A stretch of DNA of 64,000 nucleotides from Primula veris. Its lineage: Eukaryota; Streptophyta; Magnoliopsida; Ericales; Primulaceae. The stretch is taken from the NCBI GenBank assembly GCA_963682055.1, contig OY821750.1, positions 14,510,501 to 14,574,500 on the forward strand. Direction: 5' to 3'. Positions 47,555 to 59,461 of the stretch are shown here, one piece after another. The notes under the pieces are model-generated. The model made no database searches and was not told where the DNA came from. It saw only the letters and a list, made by a program, of their open reading frames with translations. The first letter of the stretch is position 1. The number at the start of each line of letters is the position of its first letter. Made by a program: the position numbers and the translations under genes.

Positions 47555-48161
47555 CACTACAGCTAAATCACAAGGCCTCGGCCAATAATAATAAATCATC
47601 CAATTAACACAATTTCATACGTATAAATATTAAGGCATCGGCCAATAATATTATACTATTCAAATAGCACCATCTCATACGTCACTTAACGTAATACAAC
47701 ATAATACATAACCACATGTACTAAATTCACAACTAGCCAAACGCTATAACAACATAAAATCACTTTCAGGCATTTTAACAAACACCTTGTATGCATAAAC
47801 TACAATTCACCATTATTCAACATAAATTTGTCTAATTTCATCAATAATTATATAATCACAATAATCAACGCATAAAACATGCAAACCCATCCATAATCTC
47901 ATTAATCCGAAATTAATATAATTAACTCATCAATTTCTCCCATTCAAATAAGTGAATATAACATACAACAAATAAACCCAATTAACAATTTATAGACCTA
48001 ATTAAGATAAAAAGGCATAAACCCCCAATTTCTAATAAACACAAAACCAAATCCTAAGATACACCCTCGTCTAGTCGCAATGGATAACCCCCGTTACCTT
48101 TGAGCGTAGAGAAGATGATTCTGGTAATAATCCGCTAACGTGGTTTCTCTTATTCTTCTTA

Positions 48162-48226
48162 TTCTTCTTCTTCTTCTTCTTCTTCTTCTTCTTCTTCTTC
48201 TTCTTCTTCTTCTTCTTCTTCTTCTC
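48162..48226 (+). repeat. TTC microsatellite
   Basis: About 20 TTC units. The same place in the other LTR (56526-56550) has only a few, so the array grew after insertion or was shortened there. Confidence 0.95.
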
Positions 48227-48620
48227 TCTTCTCTCTTTTCTCTCTTTTCTCTCTTTTTCTCTCTTGTTTTTAGGTTTACTGTTTTTTTTTAAGAAAAGTG
48301 GGCTGATTTGAAAGATGTAAAAACTGTTTTGAGAATGTTTGTGGTAACGAACTATTTGGTCCCCAAAGTTCTAAAAGTTAACTCATAATCCAAAAATATT
48401 GTTTTACTACTCAAAAAGAACAAATCTTTAGAAACAAACCTATTGGGTCCTTTTTATTAATAAAATTAGTAACAGGTTTTAAAAATAAATCTTTTCGGAA
48501 GAGTTTCGGTTTTTGACTAAAAATTAGTCGAGTGACCGGTTTTTGGTAAAATTTGAATAAAACGTTTTTGGATAAATTAATTCCTAATAAAAATTACTTA
48601 TAAAAATACGGGATGCTACA

Positions 48621-49162
48621 ACTAACCCTCCTTAAAAGAATTTCGTCCCGAAATTTCCTCTCTAAACAACTATACCCAGAAATGATAAACCTTTATAAAT
48701 AAGGTCATAAAATTTAAACGTACAATACGTGTCATCATCTAAGAAATAAAATACTCAGGGTACACAACTCATACCACTCTTCCATCCATAACTCAAGTAC
48801 ACAAAAGGTAAGTAAGTATCTCGATAATGTAAAACAATGACTAATAAAATAAAAGACAATAATGTAACAAAGGTAACATGTTTCTAGCTCAACAACCAAG
48901 ATGACATGCTTCTACCTCAACAACTCCACAACGTCTACAAAACTCAAAATACATGAACTACACGTAAGAATCTCAAACAAGCTAAACACCTATATGCAAT
49001 ATCCAACATAATAAGAGACAACAACTCGAAAAAATTTAAACGTACCCAAGACTCAACGTACGGGTATTTCTAGTAAACTAAACTCTAATAAACTAAACAC
49101 CAAACTCTAGGCGTTACAACCCTTCCCCGATAAAGAAATTTCGTCCCGAAATTAGAATGCAT
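48621..49162 (-). other. Gypsy E 3' region with two polypurine/LTR-start-like junctions
   Basis: Plus-strand text CTACAACTAACCCTCC...AATTTCGTCCCGAAAT at 48617-48652 is echoed at 49114-49152 (TTACAACCCTTCCCC...AAATTTCGTCCCGAAAT). The first marks the real LTR border. The second sits just after the pol stop and looks like an extra, older border. Between them is AT-rich DNA without frames, also present at the start of the F interior. Confidence 0.7.
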
Positions 49163-52100
49163 CTAAAGAAAAGTACCTAAACAAAAGTCGAGATTAGGAT
49201 ATTTTCTCTTCATCTCATCCTCGCGTTCCCAAGTTGCCTCCTCGGCCCCGTGGTGTTTCCAAACCACCTTTACCAATCTAATCGTATTTCCTCGAAGTTC
49301 CTTCTCTTGCACATCGATAATCCTCATAGGTTCCACTTCGTAGGTCACATCCGCACTAACCACAATGTCCTCAAAGTCCACCACGTATGAAGGGTCATGA
49401 TGATACTTTTTCAACATTGACACATGGAACACCGGGCGAACCCCCGTCAACTTTGGTGGCAAGTCCAACCGGTATGCAACTTCTCCAACTCGGTTCACGA
49501 TCTCAAATGGCCCGATAAATCTCGGGCTCAACTTCCCTTTAGAGCCAAACCTCATAATCCCCTTCCTTGGCGAAACTCGCAAAAATACTTGATCCCTCCA
49601 AAGGTCTCCTCCTCTTATCCGCATAACTCTTTTGCCTACTTCAGGCCGTCTCAAGCCTTTGTCGAATTATCTTAATCTTTTCTGTCGTTTCTTGAACCAA
49701 TTGTGGTCCTAACATTTCCGCTTCTCCCGTCTCGGTCCAACACACCGGAGACCTACACGGCCGCCCGTATAAAGCCTCGAAAGGTGCCATCCCAATACTA
49801 GCTTGAAAGCTATTATTATACGCAAACTCCACTAAGGGTAAATGGCTCTCCCAGCCTCCCTTGAAGTCATTCACACATGCGCACAACATATCCTCTAGCA
49901 CTTGGATAGTCCGCTCAGATTGTCCATCCGTTTGGGGATGGAACGCCGTACTCATTGTCAACTTGGTCCCTAAGGCATTTTGCAATGCGCCCCAGAATCT
50001 CGACACAAACCTCGCATCTCGATCCGATACTATCGAAATTGGTACCCCATGAAGTCTAACAATTTCCTTGATATACTTTCGTCCCAAGATTTCCACCGAA
50101 TTCGTCATATTAATCGCAATGAAGTGTGCGGATTTGGTCAAACGATCGACCACAACCCACACAGCGTCATTCCCACTTACCGATCTAGGTAAGTTGGTCA
50201 CAAAGTCCATTGCTATCCTTTCCCACTTCCATTCCGCTACCGGTAAGGGTTGGAGCATACCCGCCGGCCTTTGGTGTTCCGCTTTTACTTGCTGACAAGT
50301 TAGACACCTGCTAACATATGAAGCTACATCTCGTTTCATTCCGGGCCACCAAAATTGTCTCTTCGCATCATGATACATTTTCGTCCCGCCGGGATGAACG
50401 GCTAATCGGGAGTGGTTAAACTCCTTTAGTACCTCGTCCCTCATGTTTTCTGTTACATAAGTCCTACCCTTAAATCGTAGTCCTCCATTGGTTCCTTTCG
50501 TCCAACCATCTAATCCTTCGCTCGAACTCATCTGTTTCTCGTAGTTCTCCACTTTCTCGTCCCCTTCTTGCGCTTCCAAAACCCTACTCACCAGTTCCGG
50601 TTGTACCACAATTGTGTACAAGGTCCCCACATTAACATTCCCCAACTCTAAGTCGAACTCGTTTACTTTCCCCATCATCCTCCATTCTTCGATCGCCACA
50701 TGCGCTAAGGTCGTATGGGACTTTTGACTCAAGGCATCCGCCACTACATTGGCCTTTCCCGGATGATAGTGCAAGTCGTAGTCGTATTGTTCCAGATATT
50801 CCATCCATCGTCGTTGTCGCATATTTAGATCACGTTGGGTAAAAATATGCCCTACGCTCTTGTGATCCGAGAACACTTCGAACTTTTCCCCGAACAGATA
50901 ATGCCTCCATATCTTCAATGCATGAACTATTGCTGCTAGCTCTAGGTCATGAGTCGGATAGTTCCTTTCGTGAATCTTTAGTTGTCGCGAAGCATATGCG
51001 ATAACCTTTCCGTCTTGCATCAAGACGCAACCCAAACCTTCGTTCGAAGCATCGCAATACACGTGGTAACCCTTCCCTTGCTCGGGAATAACTAGTATGG
51101 GAGAACTAGTCAACCGCTTCTTGAGCTCTAAGAAAGCTTTCTCGCAAGCCTCACTCCACACGAACTTCACCCCCTTTTTGGTAAGGTAAATGATTGGAGT
51201 CGCCAACTTTGAGAAATCCTTGACGAACTGTCGATAGTATCCCGCTAAACCCAAGAAACTTCGAATCTCAAAAACATTCTTCGGTTGTGCCCAATTGGAA
51301 ACCGCCTCAATTTTCGTCGCGTCCACCTTTACCCCTTCTTCCGAGATCACATGCCCAAGAAATTTCACCTCATTTAACCAAAACTCACATTTGCTAAATT
51401 TTCCGTAAAGTTGGTGCTCTCTCAACGTGAGCAATGCTAGACGGAGATGCTCCTCGTGTTCCTCTCTTGAACTCGAGTAAATCAAGATGTCGTCGACGAA
51501 GACCACCACAAACTTGTCGAGATACTCCTTAAAGATTCGGTTCATTAACTCCATAAATACCGCCGGCGCATTAGTTAACCCGAATGGCATGACCACAACT
51601 CATAGTGACCATACCGGGTCCTAAAGGCCGTTTTCGAAATATCCTCATCCTTCACCCTCAATTGGTGATAGCCTGATCGCAAGTCGATTTTTGAGAAGAA
51701 CGTCGCTCCTTTCAGTTGGTCAAATAGATCATCAATTCGAGGTAGTGGGTACTTATTCTTAATAGTCACCCTATTTAGCTTTCGATAGTCGATGCACATC
51801 CTCATCGATCCATCCTTCTTTTGCACAAATAAGGCCGGTGCCGCCCACGGTGACGTACTCCGCCTAATAAACCCCTTCTCAAGCAGTTCTTCTAACTGCT
51901 TACTTAGCTCTTTCAACTCTGCTGGTGCCAAACGGTACAGGGAAATGGCTATGGGTGCCGTTCCCGGTACCAAGTCGATAGAAAAATCTAACCCTCTCTT
52001 CGGTGGCAACCCCGGTAGATCCTTCGGAAACACATCTCTAAAATCGTCCACTACGCGTGGCCACACTTCCACTTCCTCGTTGTTATCCACTATCGAAAGA

Positions 52101-52584
52101 CTAGCCAAAAGACAAGACAGGTTGCCCACAACCCGCTTGGAATAATAAGGAATAGAAGAAAGGATAGCGTCCCTTTCTCCACGAAAGAACACCTCATCTC
52201 CGGATGAAGTCGTAAGGAAAATTTTTCGTCGAACACAGTCTATGAAAGAGTTGAAATGAACCAACCAATGCATTCCAAGGATCACGTTGAATCCCGACAT
52301 CTCTATAACAACTAAATCATATATAACATGTGGTCCGCGACCACCATCTCAGAAGACCGACACACTCGGTCCAACACAACTCGACCCCCAACAGGAGTCT
52401 CTATAACAATCGGGTTCTCAAGAACCCCAATTTCTAACGACAAAGATTCAAGTAGACTTCTAGACATAAAAGAACGCGAAGCCCCCGTATCGAAAAGAAC
52501 ATGTGCCCAAGATGAGCACACAAGAACCATACCTTGTACATTTGCTGGATCTACTTGGTGTGGCAACTGTGGCAAGGCATACAA
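49163..52584 (-). pseudogene. Gypsy E protease, RT, RNase H, integrase and chromodomain (broken)
   Basis: The protease segment (52584-52312) has the active-site word VLFDTGAS. RT starts in the frame 52300-51575 (ILGMHWL, then [14 protein letters not shown] and [12 protein letters not shown]) and continues in 51596-49641 with MPFGLTNAP and the catalytic FVDDILIYS. RNase H follows with [10 protein letters not shown] and FSDHKS. Integrase has an H-H-C-C zinc zone (ending CLTCQQVK) and acidic residues in AMDFV, VVVDRLT and GQSERTIQ. The last piece (49654-49163) has FLRVSPRKG and ends with the chromodomain-like [19 protein letters not shown]. Breaks are a frame change near 52310 in a TATATA run, one near 51602, a TGA at 49643-49641 and another frame change near 49600. 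It is non-functional as it stands. Confidence 0.93.
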
Positions 52585-53970
52585 ACGAGCCTAAGGTGAT
52601 GGGTTTCCTTGCAGTCCTCAATTTCCCTCATGATTTCCTCGGTTTCCCGGGCCCTGGTAGCATCCTCCGTAGTTCCCACGGTTTCCCCCTCCTTGGTGGT
52701 TACCTCGAAACTCTCCCCCTTGGTTTCCAGGTAATTGGTGTGGTGGTACGAATCCTGGTCCTTTTGGTGGTGGTGGTGGCAACCTAGGTTGGTTAAAGGG
52801 CCGGTTGGTGTCGATTCTTCCTTGTCCCCTGGGACAAACCCTTGCCGTATGTCCCATTCAGTTACATGTCCTACATTGGACCCTAGGACACTCGAATTGT
52901 CGATGGATCGCATCCCCACAGTGGAAACACGCTCCCCTTATCATGACGTTTGTCGGCGGTGGATTAAAACTCCTCTATCCTCTTCCCGGTTGTTGAAATC
53001 GCGAATTATTCTCCATATCCCAAGTCCGCTTCTTATCTTCCCTCGGAGCATTTCCGGTTTTTGATTTCTCCGAGATTCTATTGCTATGGAGTAGAGCTCC
53101 TTCCACTGCTTGGGCTGATTTTACCAATTCATTATAGTTGACATGTCAAGCCGATGCCAATTGTAACGAGATGGTCGGATTCAACCCCTTCATGAATCTC
53201 CTACATTTTTCCGCACCCCCTAGAACCGAGTCTGGGGCATACCTAGAGAGTGAGGTAAACTTTAGCTGGTATGCTTGAACGGTCATACCCCCTTGATAGA
53301 GTTCATCGAACCGCCTCCTCATTTCATCCTTATAAGAATCGGGAAGAAACTGTCGATTGGACAATTCGATGAATTCATTCCAGTGGATGTTGGTTATGTC
53401 GTAAGTATCCACGATCCCTAACCACCACTTCCGTGCTTCACCCTTTAGGTGAAACTGGGCCATATTCACCCGTTGTTCCCCATCTACGATACCCGCTGCC
53501 GACAAGTACTTCTCCATTTCGTCCACCCATCCTTCAGCTATGGATGGTTCACCTACCCCATCGAAAGTCAGAGCCCCCAATCGGGTGAAGTTAAGCAATC
53601 CATTGTTGCTTGAACTCCCAGCTTGTGCATTCTGCACCATCATTTGCACCACCTTCTGAAGGTCGGTCATCACCTGATTAGCATTTACCGTTTCCGGTTC
53701 AGGTGCAAAGGTCTCTTCTTCTTCCACATTCACTTCCTCATACACATTCTCAACCTCGGGGTGCTCAGGTGGTGGGGCATTACAGTTACCTCTTCCCCCA
53801 CGACCTCTAGCAGCCCTTCCCCCTCTAGTTGCTCCCCGCCCCCTTGGAGCTCTTCTTCCTCCTCCATTTGTCCTACCTCGGGTAGCCGCACCGCTTAATG
53901 GTGATGCGCTCCCGCGTGTAGCTGGTCTCCTTCCACTAGTCCTTGTGGTAATCGCCATTACTACATACAT
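52585..53970 (-). pseudogene. Gypsy E gag (nonsense-riddled)
   Basis: An open segment of 274 residues (53970-53146) starts with an Arg/Gly-rich region (residues about 13-62, many RG and RGG), followed by an acidic stretch and a Retrotrans_gag-type domain (FDGVGEP, W..EMEKYL, ARKWW, then F..FLPDSYK and GMTVQAYQLKFTSLSRYAPD). The frame continues past a stop into two CCHC knuckles: CFHCGDAIHRQFEC, and a second knuckle of the C-2-C-4-H-4-C type interrupted by TGA. A Pro/Gly/Asn-rich stretch leads into the protease without a frame change. In-frame stops lie at 53148-53146, 52977-52975, 52860-52858, 52620-52618 and 52593-52591. No indel is needed to keep the frame. Confidence 0.93.
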
Positions 53971-54262
53971 TTAAAACCGACACTTTAGTTGTCTTACTCA
54001 ACACTACTACTCATACATGTATATTCATACATGATAAAAGCTCGGTTTACAAATTAGTCACTTGATCAAGCTTTCTAAGTTTCAAAAACTGATTTTTACG
54101 AATTCTCAATTTCGACGATATAACGCTTTGACTTTTCCAAAAATAGAAAATGAAAATTCCGAAACGAAGCCAACGGTTCAAGCGGAACTAGAATCGGAGT
54201 TTAAACGAAGAAGTTACGAGCGTTTGAAGTATAACGAGAAAGATAGCAAAATTGCCAGAACA

Positions 54263-54508
54263 CGACCGATCGTTTTGGACAAAACGACCGATCGTTTTTG
54301 ATCAAAATCCTTCCAGTGAGATCACCAAAAATTCGACCGATTGTTTTGGGAAAACGACCGATCGTTTTTGGTAAAAATTCTTCTAGTGAGGTCAGAAAAA
54401 ATTCGACCGATCGTTTTGGGAAAACGACCGATAGTTTTTGGTACAATTTCTTCCAGAGAGTAAGAAAAATTTCGACCGATCGTTTTGGGCAAACGACCGA
54501 TCGTTAAA
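54263..54508. repeat. 70-bp tandem repeats with paired CGACCGATCG motifs
   Basis: The word CGACCGAT starts at 54263/54285, 54334/54355, 54404/54425 and 54473/54494. That is four units with a 69-71-base period, each with two copies 21-22 bases apart followed by GTTTT. They lie in the untranslated leader between the primer site and gag. The frames seen across them are repeat artefacts. Confidence 0.95.
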
Positions 54509-55140
54509 CAGCAGAAAATAAAGATTCAAAAACGCAAAATTTCTCAACACTCGTAATATCCTACATGGCATATATCACACAAATAAGCCATTTAAGTCCA
54601 CAAACTTATTACGATCAACATCCATTCGCATAAAATATACTTTAACAAACAAGTTAATAATATGGTAACGCACTACGTAAAATTATCAACTTCACAATTC
54701 TCGCACTCTAATAGTTCGCTACAACCAGACATGCACACTTATACAATCATGATATAGATCTACACACGTATACAATCAACACAAAAATGCGAGGGATAAC
54801 CCAACACGATAAGTTATCCTAAAGCACCCGAGCGTTCTCCCATACTCTAGAATTCCACATCGCTAAGGTATTTCTTCACACATACAGACGAGAGGTTCAC
54901 CAACTAGTTTGGCGAGCCGGGATCAACAAGCGTCCTCATTGTCCCCAACTTGCCTCACATGTGGATTTTCCTTTCATCAACTACTACTAAATTATAGCTA
55001 CATGTCTTAAGCTAAATGCAACCCCCGTTTTAGAAAAAGTTTTGAGTTTTTGGAAAAAGTTTTGTAAAAATGATACGATGGATCTTGGTCCAATGGTTAC
55101 CCATCTTCCCGTCGTCCCAAAGTATACAAGAACCTAGTTA

Positions 55141-55155
55141 GCTCTGATACCAACT
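55141..55155 (-). other. Gypsy E primer-binding site
   Basis: The minus strand reads AGTTGGTATCAGAGC immediately after the 5' LTR. This contains a perfect TGGTATCAGAGC, the complement of the initiator-Met tRNA 3' end. Confidence 0.92.
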
Positions 55156-56945
55156 TGTCACGCCCCAAATTCCATAAACACGGATATCGAGGCATGACCT
55201 TTTTAAATAAAAGGAAAACGAAACCTGTTGGTACAAAATTAAAATTTTTAAAAGAAAACATTTGCGAGCTAAAGGAACAATCAATCAATTACATAAAAAA
55301 AAGTTTGCCAAACACGGCTACAAAACGTAATGATTTTAACAAAGTTAAAAGAAACGAAAAACAACGAATGTAATTTGTCCGTAGGCTACAACCTTAAAAA
55401 GATAGTCTAAGAAAAAGAAAGCAATAGAAAGAAGCCCTGAGCCCATGCGATATCTTGCTAATGCTCCTAACCAAACGCCTCAGCCTAAGTTGTACCTGAA
55501 ATACAAAATTGTAACGGTGAGTCCCACGCACATAACTAGACGGGACGGCACCACAAACACCGTCACTCCATCCCATTAATGCAAGAGCTCACAAATTCTA
55601 CAACTACGATAATCGACGTATAAAAAGAAATATAATAACATTCTACAACTGGATAAATTAAATAAATTAAATAGCTTCAACACACATCTAAAGCATACAT
55701 GGACCTCTCACGCCACCTACCCCAGTCCATAAGGTAGGTCATTCCCTATCCCTTCGGCCGTCTTATGTCCCCGGAATTAGGGAGAAACATAGACCATTGC
55801 AACATAAAAGTAGATTTATAGTGTGCACTTGGACCTCTCACGCCACTCGTTCCAGTCCGTAAGACGATTCATTCCCTATCCATTCGGCCGTCTTATGTCC
55901 CCGGAATTAGGGAGAGACAGAAACCATTGCCACTACAGCTAAATCACAAGGCCACGGCCAATAATAATAAATCATCCAATTAACACAATCTCATACGTAT
56001 AAATATTAAGGCATCGGCCAATAATATTATACTATTCAAATAACACCATCTCATACGTCACTTAACGTAATACAACATAACACATAACCACATGTACTAA
56101 ATTCACAACTAGCCAAACGCTATAACAACATAAAATCACTTTCAGGCATTTTAACAAACACCTTGTATGCATAAACAACAATTCACCATTATTCAACATA
56201 AATTTATCCAATTTCATCAATAATTATATAATCACAATAATCAACGCATAAAACATGCAAACCCATCCATAATCTCATTAATCTGAAATTAATATAATTA
56301 ACTCATCAATTTCTCCCATTCAAATAAGTGAATAAAACATACAACAAATAAACCCAATTAACAATTTATAGACCTAATTAAGATAAAAAGGCATAAACCC
56401 CCAATTTCTAATAAACGCAAAACCAAATCCTAACATACACTCTCGTCTAGTCGCAATGGATAACCCCCGTTACCTTTGAGCGTAGAGGAGATGATTCCGA
56501 TAATAATCCGCTAACGTGGTTTCTCTTCTTCTTCTTATTCTTCTTCTTTTCTCTTCTCTCTTTTCTCTCTTTTCTCTCTTTTTCTCTCTTGTTTTTAGGT
56601 TTACTTTTTTTTTTGAATAAAAATGGGCTGATTTGGAAGATGTAAAAACTGTTTTGAGAATGTTTGTGATAACGAACTATTTGGTCCCCAAAGTTCTAAA
56701 AGTTAACTCATAATCCAAAAATATTGTTTTATTACTCAAAAAGAACAAATCTTTAGAAACAAACCTATTTGGTCCTTTTTATTAATAAAATTAGTCACAG
56801 GTTTTAAAAATAAATCTTTTCGGAAGAGTTTCGGTTTTTGGCTAAAAATTAGTCGAGTGACCGGTTTTTGGTAAAATTTGAATAAAACGTTTTTGGATAA
56901 ATTAATTCCTAATAAAAATTACTTATAAAAATACGGGATGTTACT
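55156..56945 (-). repeat. Gypsy E 5' LTR
   Basis: 1,790 bases, nearly identical to 46779-48620. The last base at 56945 is T where the other LTR has A, so the element-sense start reads AGTAAC instead of TGTAGC. Hairpin units are at 55700-55800 and 55830-55930. Confidence 0.95.
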
Positions 56946-57099
56946 ACTTAATCAAATATCAAATAAAATGTCCCATGTTCCAAACACCAAACCAAACACA
57001 CACCACATTAGTTCAAAAGCACAGTTACGACTGGAATAAAAAACACAACAAGAGTTTTAAACAGATAAAGCCAGCCTTGAACTTGCAGAAAAAAAAAAC

Positions 57100-58444
57100 A
57101 TAAACTCTCAAATTTCTCCCCCTATTTATCACATGCATGACAACCTCGTTGCTGTCACTTGAAACATTGAAGCAGTCAGAATGAGGGAACTTTGTTGAAA
57201 GAGGCACATCTCTCACCACATCATCATCATTGTAGTACCCTCGAGAGGAGAAGTAGTTGTCACTGTCATCACTATCACCTTTTTTTCACTTAGATTCTCA
57301 AGCTGTTTATTTGTCTCATACTCTTGGTGATCTAACTCAGCTCTTTTCTCATCAATATACTTGATTTGTTGAAGCTATTACACATTACACCCTTCTTGTT
57401 TGACACTTTCTCTATAGTATTTTTGTCCTTCTCTTTGTTACCAGTTATGTCATTGACATGACATTCTTTTAGCAGTTTAGAAGAGATATAGAGAGAAAAA
57501 GAACACTTTACAGGTTTCTCATTTAGGTTAAGAAGAGGATTTTTGGTAGAAGGGGGAATATGAACACATTGAGAAAGAAGCAGAGATTAAACAAGGGAAA
57601 GGAAGCAACACAGTTGCAACCTTAACATCGGAACACTCCATAATAATGTCAAACACATGCTCACCAAAGTTGACGGAATTTTTAGACAAGATCTTATAAA
57701 TGAAAAGGGCCATATCTTTGGTTAGCTTAGAAGGTTGCTTAGATGGTGTCCAATTAAACTTAGCAATTTATGGAACACAACAGAACTAATAATTAGAGCA
57801 GATGATTTAATAGAATTATTATCAAATTGGTTTTTTTTTTCATTTAATTGCAAGAGCTATAGCTTGAATATCAAAGTTAGTAGAATTAGAAATAGAATCA
57901 TAAGGCACGGTAGGGGAACCTAAAAACACTCTTCCAAAAGAAATATCATCTTTATCAAACACGACAACATCTAGATTGGTATAAAATTCCTAACCAATTC
58001 AGAAACATAAAAATTAGGGTAGCTTATTGTTTTCTCAAGGCCAACATCTTTTAACAGCTTCTCAATATGATCCTAAATATTTCTATGATTAGCAAAATTA
58101 AGATGTCTTTCTGAATGGATTTCCCTATGACCTTATTCAACAAACCTATCTGACATTAGCTTATTCCAGAACCTGTGATCAATTTCAGTATAGAGAGAAT
58201 CATAAGTAAATTTATCCTCATCAGAATTTGGAATCCTAGTTCTTCTAAATCTTCCGGTAGTTCTCTTAATTCTAGTTTTCTTAGGTTGAGAAAAAGAGAA
58301 TTCACCTACCTTAGCCTTAGAAGCTTTACAAAGTTTGCCTTTTTTCAGATACTGAGTGAAGGTGATGTCATCTTCATTGCTTAGATCAGGTTGATTTGGA
58401 GAAGAAGAAAACATCTTAGGTTGGAACTGAGGTTGTAATCGCAC
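57100..58444 (-). pseudogene. Third ORF of copia D (plant transposon-protein-like), broken
   Basis: It lies downstream of pol in the same sense. The first segment (58444-58133, 103 residues) is basic and ends FWNKLMSDRFVE. Across stops the text goes on with words such as ERHLNFANHRN, DVGLEKTISYPNFYVSELV and a VFDKDDISFGRVFLG region. The frame 57713-57528 reads ALFIYKILSKNSVNFGEHV...LPFPCLI. This series (VREFY-like, then LIY.IL..K.VNVG, then LFFPCLI) resembles the putative plant transposon protein domain often found in LTR elements (Transposase_32 type), and its position fits the env-like slot of Sireviruses. An acidic tail (DDSDNYFSSRGYYNDDD) lies near 57210-57270. The family assignment is from memory of motifs and is tentative. 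Confidence 0.55.
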
Positions 58445-59461
58445 TTGAAAAAGACAAGAATGGGTTTAGAATTTATACGAATTTGGGAACAGATATATAT
58501 ATATATAGAGAGCAATTATATTTATATGTGGTTGTTTTAATTAAAAAAAGTTTTAATTAAATCTCTTTTAATTCCAAAAATAAAAATTGCAAAGATAGAA
58601 AGATATAATCAAATCTTTTTAAAACCAATTTTAAACCAATATAGATATGTATCTTGTAAAAGATACTCAATTTTAGCATAAGATATAAAAGATTAATCAT
58701 AAACTAATTATTTCCATTTTAATCAAGATCAACATTTCAATTTAAAACAAATCTATTCAAATTTTCAAATTTAATTGAATTGAAGAAATATAGGAAATTT
58801 GACATGTTTCAAAATAAATATAGCAAGAGATATACATTATAGATTTTGAAAACAAGAAACCAAAAATCTACTCAATAATATATATATTTATCATGAGATA
58901 TACACATAATAAAAATTATGCACTAAAAGAGCTATATTGAGCAAATTCACTTTCACTCTACACAAAAACTTTTCAACAACCTCAAAAGGTAAAAGTCTAA
59001 GAGAAGCTAAAAATTTCAAGTATTTGTCTTGTCTTTTTATCATTTTAGATCAGATTGCACGTTAACTTAACTTGAATTTAGTTAACTAATAGTTACTATG
59101 GTCTCCTAAGTAGCGGCTGAGATATTGAGTGTAAGCCACTAGCCACTGTCTGCATGACGGACTAAGATTGCAACTGTGGTTCTAACCTTAGTTGAAACTG
59201 AATACAAATATATCCTTTTTGTGCTTCTTCTCAATTAACATAAAATTAGTTTTAGGGCAATTTATCCCACATCTTTTAGAGGCATCAATCATCAGATTTT
59301 TCAAGACAAAAACTTCTTTAGCTCAACAAGACTTACCTGAGACATAAATTTTATCACTGTAACTCACAAATATAAACATATAGCAAGAATATTCCATTAG
59401 ATTTATGGTGACACACCCCAATATCACTTCTCAAATTTAAATGATAGAAATAATTTTTTGA
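58445..59461 (-). other. Copia D non-coding spacer between pol and third ORF
   Basis: AT-rich, sharing words with 7400-8190 of copia C and 29680-30000 of copia B. No frame is seen. The RNase H deletion joint lies near 59435-59460. Confidence 0.6.

Larger units (their letters stand above)
46779..48620 (-). repeat. Gypsy E 3' LTR
   Basis: 1,842 bases. The plus-strand ends are TGTCACGCCCC and GGATGCTACA. It contains two tandem 101-base units (47324-47424 and 47454-47554) and a TTC array (about 48162-48226) near the element-sense start. Confidence 0.95.
46779..56945 (-). mobile_element. Gypsy E: full-length Ty3/gypsy chromovirus-like element
   Basis: A 10.2-kb element with LTRs 46779-48620 and 55156-56945, flanked by ACTTA at 46774-46778 and 56946-56950. 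In element order (minus strand) there are a 5' LTR, an initiator-Met primer site, a leader with 70-bp repeats, gag, protease, RT, RNase H, integrase, a chromodomain-like end, a 3' region, a polypurine tract and a 3' LTR. RT before integrase and the C-terminal chromodomain-like segment indicate a chromovirus (Tekay/Del-like). Coding is broken by stops and frameshifts. The LTRs differ at few positions, apart from a TTC microsatellite that is about 60 bases longer on the left. Confidence 0.95.

Noticed and set aside
54201..54507. Repeat-containing frames on both strands in the gypsy E leader
   Set aside because: They arise from the 70-bp repeats, which leave several frames open. They lie before gag and have no domain.
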